DNA of 5,090 nucleotides, taken from contig JAQGJZ010000136.1 of the NCBI GenBank assembly GCA_028290385.1, positions 1 to 5,090 of the forward strand, in the 5' to 3' direction. The translations under genes were made by a program, and so were the position numbers. The notes below the pieces were generated by a model, which was given only the letters and a program-made list of their open reading frames with translations, did no database searches and had not been told where the DNA came from. The stretch is from Enterovirga sp. GTDB lineage: Bacteria; Pseudomonadota; Alphaproteobacteria; Rhizobiales; Beijerinckiaceae. Positions 1 to 5,090 of the stretch are shown piece by piece; position 1 is the first letter of the stretch; the number at the start of each line of letters is the position of its first letter.

Positions 1-2402
1 TTCGAAAACAGATGGGTGAAGGCGCTGCTGGTTTCGGAGCGCGCATTGAAGCAATTGAACAGCTGGGCAAGAACCAGCACCGTGAAGCCGGCAGTGCGGG
101 CCTGATCAAGGCTCTGCGAGCCCGCGATCAGACCGCCGGGCAGGTAGAGATCGACCGTCAGAAGGGTGGCGAGCGCCATCACCAAACCGATCGCGATCAC
201 GCCGCGCCACATGCGCCCATCGATGGCGCGCTCGTTGGACCTGCGGGGTGGACGGGCCATCACATCGTCGGTTTCGGGATCGATGCCCATGGCGAGGGCG
301 GGGCCCGAGTCGGTGACCAGATTGATCCAGAGGATTTGGGTGGCCAGCAATGGCAGCACCAACTCGCCGCCGTCGCCGCCACCCAATCCGATCACGCCAG
401 CCCCGACCACGCCGAGAAACACCGTCAGAACCTCGCCCATGTTGGACGACAGCAGATAGCGGAGGAACTTGCGGATGTTGTCGAAGATGACCCGCCCTTC
501 GCGGACCGCATGGACGATGGTCGCGAAATTGTCGTCGGCCAGGATCATCTTGGCCGCTTCCTTGGTGACCTCCGTGCCGGTGATCCCCATGGCGACGCCG
601 ATGTCTGCCGCCTTCAAGGCCGGAGCGTCATTGACGCCATCGCCCGTCATCGCGACGACGTTGCCGTCGGCCTGCAGCGCAGCGACGATGCGCAGTTTGT
701 GCACGGGCGCCACGCGGGCATAGACCGATGTCGTGCGAACGGCCTGTGCGAAACCAGCATCATCCATGGCGTCCAGGTCAGCCCCGGTCAGCGCCTTGGT
801 TCCGTTATCGACGATGCCCAGCAGCGCGGCGATGCGCGATGCGGTGCGTGGATGGTCGCCGGTGATCATCATGACCCGAATGCCGGCGCGGCGAGCCTCG
901 GCGATGGCGACCCCTGCTTCCTCGCGTGGCGGGTCGATGATCCCGACTGTGCCGACGAAGATCAGGTCCTGCTCCAGCGTCTCGCTGGCCTGCGGATTCT
1001 CGTCAGGACGCAGCGGCCGGTAGGCGACTGCCAAGGTGCGCAACGCCTCATCCGACAGGCGCTCCACATTGGCATGCGCCTGTGCACGCAGCCTCTCGTC
1101 GAAGGGCACCACCTCCATGCCGACGCGAATGCGACTGCAATGTCCCATGAGCACGTCCGGCGCGCCCTTGGTGACGAGGACGCGTGCGCCATCGTGCTCG
1201 TGGTCGAGCTCGATGGTGGACATCATCTTCCGGTCCGAGGTGAACGGGATCTCGCCAATTCGTTCGAACCGTCGCTGACGTCGCTCCTCCACGCCGAGTT
1301 TGCGCTCAGCCACGAGAAACGCAGCTTCGGTCGGGTCGCCCTGGATTTCCCAGGCTCCGTCGTCCCCCTGGCGCAGGGCGGCATTGCCGGCCAGGCTGCC
1401 CCCGCTCAGGACGACAATCTGCTCGGCGCGAGGAGCGCCTTCCGGCGCGACGCCGCCCTCGCTCTCGAGGCGGCCCAGCGGGGCATAGCCGACGCCGGTC
1501 ACGCGGCTGCCGCCCGACGCCGTCATGATCCGCTCGATTGTCATCTCGGAGCGCGTGAGCGTGCCGGTCTTGTCTGAACAGATGACGGAGGCCGAGCCGA
1601 GGGTCTCCACCGACGAGAGCGTCTTCACGACGGCCTTGCGCTTGGCCATGCGCTGGACTCCAAGCGCCAGCACAAGAGACAGGATGGCCGGGAGACCTTC
1701 CGGCACCGCCGCGACTGCCAGCGAGACACCCAGCAGCAGCACGGTGATGACGTCGGAAGGGCCGTCGATGTCGGAGACCAGCAGCACCGTGGCGACCACG
1801 ATCGCAGCGATCACGACGACGGCCATGCCGAGCGTGCGCCCAATCAGGGCCACCTCTCTCTGCAGCGGTGTCGGCTGCTCGACCGTGGCGTCGAGCATGG
1901 TGGCGATGCCGCCCATCTCGGTCTGCATGCCGGTGGCCGTGACGACGGCGCGACCGGTCCCCTGAACGACCGCAGTGCCCTTGAACACCATGCAGGACCG
2001 CTCCGCGAGCGGCGCCGGGGCATTCAGGGGGGCCGCGTCTTTCAAGACCGCCTCGCTTTCCCCGGTGAGGGAAGATTCCTGCACACGCAGGCTGGCCGAG
2101 AGCAGAAGCCGAGCGTCGGCGCCAACCGCGTCGCCCTCCTCCAAGAAAAGGATGTCGCCCGGGACCAGTTCGGCGCTTGGGATGCGCCTTCGCTCACCGT
2201 CGCGCAGCACCGAAGACGTTACGGCCGTCATCCGCGCCAGCGCCGCGACGGCGTTGGCGGCCTTGGCCTCCTGGACGAAACCGAGAACCGCATCGGCAAC
2301 GACCACCAAGGCGATCACGATGGCATCGACCGGCCAGCCCTCACCGCCCTCGATCAGCCAGGCCACCAGGGCGACGACGATCGCACCCAGCACTGTCGCG
2401 CT
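1..2402 (-). pseudogene. Type II cation-transporting P-type ATPase (Ca2+-ATPase-like), start missing, 3' end beyond window
   Basis: An inner-membrane pump expected to use ATP to move a cation, most likely Ca2+. About 800 codons stay open on the minus strand. In coding order I read the end of TM1 and TM2 (WLIEGG, then VLGFVQEAKA), the actuator TGES (TGE at 2058-2066), PEGLP of TM4 (1689-1703), the phosphorylation motif DKTGT (1560-1574), nucleotide-binding KGAPD (K at 1167-1169), TGDGVNDAP (621-647), NMGE of TM5 (432-443) and NLVTD of TM6 (309-323). The E of PEGLP, the N and E of TM5 and the N, T and D of TM6 match SERCA Ca2+ ligands. The TM8-like AQLFNCFNARSE has Q where SERCA has its TM8 glutamate, as in single-site pumps. 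Similarity stops upstream of ATVLGAIVVALVAWL (about 2355-2399); family members have roughly 50-80 more residues before this, including the start of TM1. The frame stays open to a GTG at 2448-2450, but those added residues are proline-rich and unlike the family. The family call is very sure; the ion is inferred. Whether the stub is expressed is unknown, but it is probably non-functional. Confidence 0.9.
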
Positions 2403-2439
2403 GGGACACGGAGGGAGGGGCAGGCCCGGACGGTGCGCA

Positions 2440-3005
2440 GAAGGGATCACCGCCTGAGGAGCATCTGGGCCGCGTGCCCCGGCACAAGCCCATCGAGATC
2501 TGGTTCCAGGCTGAGGCGTCGCCTCGGCCAGAAGAACGGCCTCATGCGGCACCGGTCCACGCGTAGTACGCGGCCTCGACAGCCGGCCGACCAGCGCTAC
2601 GAGAGCGCCTGTTCGGCGCCATCTGCCCGGCCCGCGGCACCGCCACCGGGCTCGCGCTGGCCTTCGCCGACACGCACGCGATGCAACTCCACCTCGACGA
2701 GATCGCCCGGACCGAAATACGCGGAGCACACCCCGTCCTGCTGCTCGACCGAGTCGGTTGGCACACGACTGCTGCCCTCAGGCCAAGAACATTGATCCTG
2801 CTGCCCTCGCGCGCTCCCGAGCTGAACCCGGTCGAGAACACCTGGCAGTGCCAGCGTCAGACCTGGCTCTCTAACCGGGTCGTCGACACTACGACGATAT
2901 CATCGAAGCCGCCTGCGATGCTGGCGTAGGCTCATTGCCCCGCCCGGCAGCATCACCTCGCCCGATAGGTCACGCCAATGGCGGAAGCTGGCAGGACAAC
3001 CCCTC
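2440..3005 (+). pseudogene. IS630-family transposase relic, 5'-truncated and frameshifted
   Basis: This is the remains of a DDE transposase of the IS630 family. The family sequence can be followed only by changing frame. KPIEIWFQ starts at 2486. RLGQKNGL to PADQRYESA follows in the next frame (about 2519-2608). LFGAICPARG to LSNRVV returns to the first frame (about 2609-2883), HYDDIIEAACDA lies at about 2885-2920, and WRRLIAPPGSIT to AGQPL runs from 2922 to 3005. This requires about four frameshifts. The first catalytic aspartate, normally in FQDE, is read as A (codon 2510-2512). The second, in LLLD, is kept at 2747-2749 and the glutamate of NPVEN at 2834-2836. The spacing between these two is about three residues shorter than usual, which points to small in-frame deletions. 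The N-terminal helix-turn-helix half is absent, and I found no terminal inverted repeats. It cannot encode an active enzyme. It lies head to head with the truncated ATPase gene. Confidence 0.85.
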
Positions 3006-3305
3006 GACCTAGTTATTGTGCTGAATCGCACTGATCGACCTCAACGTCGCCGGGCGGTGCGGTCATCGAAGCTGTATTCGGCCGCATTGTTCTGAGAGCG
3101 GCGTGGCTGGAGACTCAGGCGAGTCTCGCCGCTGATGACTCAAACGGCGGGGAAAGGCCGGTTGCAAGCCGCATCGCACAATCGCTTTCCCAGTCTGTCC
3201 AGCCTCGTCCGATGAGGTTCACAGAATTTGCTGGTGTAAATGCTGGGGCGGCTATGTTTGCGACCAGCCGAACCGAAGAGATTTCAATTGCATGATGCTG
3301 TTGCT

Positions 3306-3326
3306 TGGCAGACCCCGTCTCTGCCA
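3306..3326. repeat. Inverted repeat, 7-bp stem with 7-nt loop
   Basis: TGGCAGA (3306-3312) pairs perfectly with TCTGCCA (3320-3326) around a CCCCGTC loop. It starts 10 bases after the TGA (3293-3295) that closes the unassigned plus-strand frame. No T run follows, so it is at best a weak terminator candidate. It could equally be a relic of a mobile-element end. Confidence 0.4.
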
Positions 3327-3388
3327 GCGGTCGACTCCACAGGGGTCCATCCGCGTCCAGAGATCCTGAAATGTTAGTGGCTTGGCCC

Positions 3389-3408
3389 GACACAGCGGTT
3401 GCTGTGTC
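3389..3408. repeat. Inverted repeat, perfect 8-bp stem with GGTT loop
   Basis: GACACAGC (3389-3396) and GCTGTGTC (3401-3408) are perfect reverse complements around a GGTT tetraloop. The repeat ends about 18 bases before the point where integrase similarity begins. No T tract follows on either side, so a rho-independent terminator is not supported. An operator, a recombination-site relic or chance remain possible. Confidence 0.5.
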
Positions 3409-3425
3409 CAGCCTCGTGCAGTGCA

Positions 3426-3797
3426 ATCGAGCGATGGAGATCCTCGACGCCGTTGAACCTCTCAGGCGTGCGGAAAGTCCTTTCCTGTTCCCAAGCTTCC
3501 TGGCCGGTAAGCCGCCGTCCAATGTGGCTTTTGATGTGCTCCTGACTCGCATGAAGGTGCGATCGACTGCTCATGGGGTCAGGTCATCCTTCCGCGACTG
3601 GGTGGGGGTGAAGACCTCGTGCCCAGAAAATCGGGGAGGCGGCTCTTGCCCACGCCGTTGGTGATGCCACCGAACGGGCCTATCGCCGAGGGGACGCGCT
3701 GGATAAGCGTCGCCAGCTGATGGAAGCTTGGTCTTCCTTCCTAGGGAGGTGTTTCCGCTCCAACCTCCGCAAGATGCGGCGCGAGCGCGAAGGCTAA
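3426..3797 (+). pseudogene. Tyrosine recombinase (P4-type phage/island integrase), C-terminal relic with frameshift
   Basis: This is the catalytic C-terminal end of a site-specific tyrosine recombinase of the type that inserts genomic islands and prophages. From 3426 the plus strand reads NRAMEILDAVEPLRRAESPF, FPSFLAGKPPSNVAFDVLLTRM and HGVRSSFRDW, with the HxxR histidine at 3572-3574 and arginine at 3581-3583. Between about 3605 and 3630 the frame changes. The continuation IGEAALAHAVGDATERAYRR then DALDKRRQLMEAWSSF carries the second catalytic histidine (3651-3653) and the tyrosine nucleophile (3681-3683). The N-terminal DNA-binding domains and the first catalytic arginine box are missing upstream. 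The family domain should end near 3735-3755. The further codons to TAA at 3795-3797 are read-through into DNA that codes for the end of the convergent transporter gene. The protein cannot be active. No tRNA gene or attachment site is visible beside it. Confidence 0.85.
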
Positions 3798-4937
3798 GGG
3801 GCACGTTGCCAGCGCGGTAATCGCGGTCGCAGCCGTTCCCCAGGCGATCCCCACCCAGTCGGCTAGGGTGCCATACAGGATCGGGAAGACTGCTCCAGAT
3901 CCGATCGTGCCCGTGTAGAATAACGCGAAAGCGCGCTCGACTCGCTCGGGCCGCGTGAGCTCGGGGACTGTGCCGTAAAGGACAGAAGAAGTGCCGTTCA
4001 GCATCATTCCGAGGAGCGGCAAGACGATTAACGAGGGAATGAGCGGAAAGAGCAATACACCAACAATACAGGTGGCGGTTCCGACTTCCGTTGCTAGCAC
4101 CGTGAGCAGCACGCCAGCGCGCGCCCCGAGCCATCCGCAGACGACTTTGCCGGCCGCCCCGCCAAGGAAAACCATAGCCAGTGCGATGCCGATGGTCGGC
4201 AGAGATGCTCCCTTCGCTGTAAGGAGGAATGGCAGAAGGGTGAGCAGACCCATCCTCACGCCGGTGTCCAGCACGCCGATCGCCAGCAGCAGCCCGAAGC
4301 CAACGCGGCCGCGACCGGCCTGTGAGCGGGGCGACTGAATGCGCGCAGCTCGAGCGATCGGCGGCATGAGGACGATCGAAGCTGCAACGGCAACTCCGAG
4401 CAGTGCGATCAGCCAAAGCGCACCCCGCCACTGCATCTGGGTCAAGAGCAACGACAGCAGGGCGGGAATCGCCGCCTTCCCCAGATCCCCCGTGAAGTTG
4501 TAGATCCCGAGCGGGCCTCGCGCCGAGGCCCCATAGGCACGAGACACGGCCGCGGACGCGATGGGATGCTGCGTGCTTGACCCCGCTCCCGATAACGTGA
4601 GCGCCACACACAGGCCGGCGAGGCTGCCCGTAAATCCGGCAAGAGCGTAGCCGGTCGCGGCGAGGACCGTGCCGATCGCGAGAACGATGCGTCCGTCCAC
4701 TCTTGCGACCAGCCAGCCCGAGGGAACCTGCAGCGCTGCCATCACGCCCGCATAGAGCCCGCGGAGCGCGGCCAGGACGCCATAACTCAACCCGAATTCA
4801 GCCTGCCAGACGGGAAGCAGGACATAGATCAGATCGGTGTAACCGTCGTGAAGGGCGTGTGCGGTTCCCGCGACGACGAGCGTTCGCTTGGCTCGCGTGT
4901 CAGCCACGTCGTCCGAGGTGCTGTGGCTGCACGTCAT
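3741..4937 (-). CDS. Major facilitator superfamily transporter, Fsr (fosmidomycin resistance)-like
   Basis: This intact gene encodes a predicted 12-helix inner-membrane transporter of 398 residues from the ATG at 4935-4937, a normal length for the family. After a short polar N-terminus (TCSHSTSDDVADTRAKR) come TM1 and its exit (VVAGTAHALHDGYTDLIYVL) and a degenerate motif A loop between TM2 and TM3 (PSGWLVARVDGR, near residues 72-83). TM4 follows with LSGAGSSTQHPIASAAVSRA, which resembles the FHPEA region of Fsr proteins. A basic central loop (RAARIQSPRSQAGRGR, near 196-211) separates the halves, and a GKVVCGWLGARAG loop sits in the second half. Fsr proteins are proton-driven drug exporters; the substrate here is unknown. 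An in-frame GTG at 5010-5012 would add 25 residues. Neither start has a convincing ribosome-binding site, and I prefer the ATG because the extra residues look unlike a family N-terminus. Its 3' end overlaps the integrase relic tail to tail. It appears monocistronic within the window. Confidence 0.88.
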   Translation of the reverse strand: MTCSHSTSDDVADTRAKRTLVVAGTAHALHDGYTDLIYVLLPVWQAEFGLSYGVLAALRGLYAGVMAALQVPSGWLVARVDGRIVLAIGTVLAATGYALAGFTGSLAGLCVALTLSGAGSSTQHPIASAAVSRAYGASARGPLGIYNFTGDLGKAAIPALLSLLLTQMQWRGALWLIALLGVAVAASIVLMPPIARAARIQSPRSQAGRGRVGFGLLLAIGVLDTGVRMGLLTLLPFLLTAKGASLPTIGIALAMVFLGGAAGKVVCGWLGARAGVLLTVLATEVGTATCIVGVLLFPLIPSLIVLPLLGMMLNGTSSVLYGTVPELTRPERVERAFALFYTGTIGSGAVFPILYGTLADWVGIAWGTAATAITALATCPLAFALAPHLAEVGAETPP

Positions 4938-4970
4938 GGGATGGGCGCTGGCAGTAGCTTGTGGGGTTTG

Positions 4971-4986
4971 AGGCGGGCTCCGCCCG
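4971..4986. repeat. Small GC-rich hairpin upstream of the transporter ATG
   Basis: GGCGG and CCGCC form a 5-6 bp stem with a 3-nt loop, about 35-50 bases upstream of the ATG at 4937. If transcription starts farther upstream, it would fold in the mRNA leader. If the GTG at 5012 is the true start, it lies inside the coding sequence. It is short and may be chance in GC-rich DNA. Confidence 0.25.
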
Positions 4987-5012
4987 ATAACGATCCAGAA
5001 TGTTGATTGCAC

Positions 5013-5090
5013 TGCATCAAATATGTCGTCGGGCTGTGAGGTTTGCTCGATCGTCGAAAATTTGTTGACGGGAGGGCGAGGATTCGGCTC
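5013..5090. other. Upstream region of the transporter gene, cut by the window edge
   Basis: This stretch contains more A and T than the flanking coding DNA, with an AAAATTTG block at 5057-5064 and a TCGA-TCG-TCGA motif at 5049-5059. A TTGACG at 5065-5070 on the plus strand looks like a -35 box, but its -10 partner would fall at or beyond the edge, so a divergent promoter can only be guessed. On the minus strand I see no convincing -35/-10 pair for the transporter. Confidence 0.3.

Larger units (their letters stand above)
3006..3425. other. Unassigned stretch between the IS630 and integrase relics
   Basis: No gene is recognised here. On the plus strand one frame is open from just after a TGA at 3032-3034 to a TGA at 3293-3295 (about 86 codons, including VIEAVFGRIVLRAAWLETQA and PMRFTEFAGVNAGAAMF). 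It has no ATG, GTG or TTG before an internal ATG at about 3212, so at best it is a fragment of a gene whose start was lost. On the minus strand a 145-codon frame (3115-3552) covers the same DNA but also runs antisense to the integrase relic and resembles nothing I know. Two perfect hairpins lie at 3306-3326 and 3389-3408. The far right end abuts the point where integrase similarity begins. Confidence 0.4.

Noticed and set aside
12..1577. A 521-codon open frame on the plus strand, rich in D, H, R and A.
   Set aside because: It lies exactly antisense to the P-type ATPase, whose conserved motifs are all on the minus strand in register with it. Long antisense frames are common in GC-rich genes.
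1525..2457. Two long plus-strand frames (1525-1965 and 1975-2457), rich in S, T, A and P.
   Set aside because: They are antisense to the actuator and TM1-TM4 part of the ATPase and have no recognisable domain. Composition fits shadow translation.
2542..2841. A 99-codon minus-strand frame across the IS630 relic.
   Set aside because: The plus strand carries the recognisable transposase motifs (LLLD, PELNPVEN), so this is antisense shadow.
3115..3552. A 145-codon minus-strand frame over the unassigned stretch.
   Set aside because: Its first third is antisense to clear integrase sequence and the rest matches nothing I know, so I did not call it a gene.
3571..4611. A 346-codon minus-strand frame overlapping the transporter and integrase relic.
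   Set aside because: It is a different frame of the transporter gene with arginine- and serine-rich sequence and no membrane helices. The MFS frame is clearly the real one.
5065..5090. TTGACG as a possible -35 box of a divergent promoter.
   Set aside because: The -10 position falls at or beyond the window edge, so the promoter cannot be assessed.

Overview
The window looks like a piece of an accessory or decaying region of a GC-rich proteobacterium, probably an alphaproteobacterium. That placement is an inference from the high GC, the type of integrase and IS630 transposase remnants, and the lack of clear Shine-Dalgarno sequences. It holds two membrane transport genes at the edges, both read on the minus strand, and between them about 1.3 kb of broken mobile-element DNA read on the plus strand.

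Positions 1 to about 2400 (minus strand) encode most of a type II (Ca2+-ATPase-like) P-type ATPase. All the catalytic motifs can be read, but the 3' end runs off the window and the 5' end is missing: the reading frame stops resembling the family in the first membrane helix, where IS630 DNA begins. A long open frame on the opposite strand (12-1577) is only its shadow.

Positions about 2440-3005 (plus) are an IS630-family transposase relic with several frameshifts and a lost first catalytic aspartate. Positions 3006-3425 hold no gene I recognise, only a start-less open stretch and two good hairpins. Positions about 3426-3797 (plus) are the C-terminal catalytic end of a P4-type tyrosine recombinase (integrase), also frameshifted and without its N-terminal half.

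Positions 3741-4937 or 3741-5012 (minus) are an intact 12-helix major facilitator transporter resembling the Fsr (fosmidomycin resistance) type. Its 3' end overlaps the open frame of the integrase relic tail to tail. The last 78 bases lie upstream of this gene.

The parts do not form a working system. The best reading is an old island boundary: mobile elements inserted, recombined and decayed, removing the start of the ATPase gene and leaving the transporter beside an integrase stub. I see no CRISPR, tRNA, rRNA, toxin-antitoxin pair or defence system.
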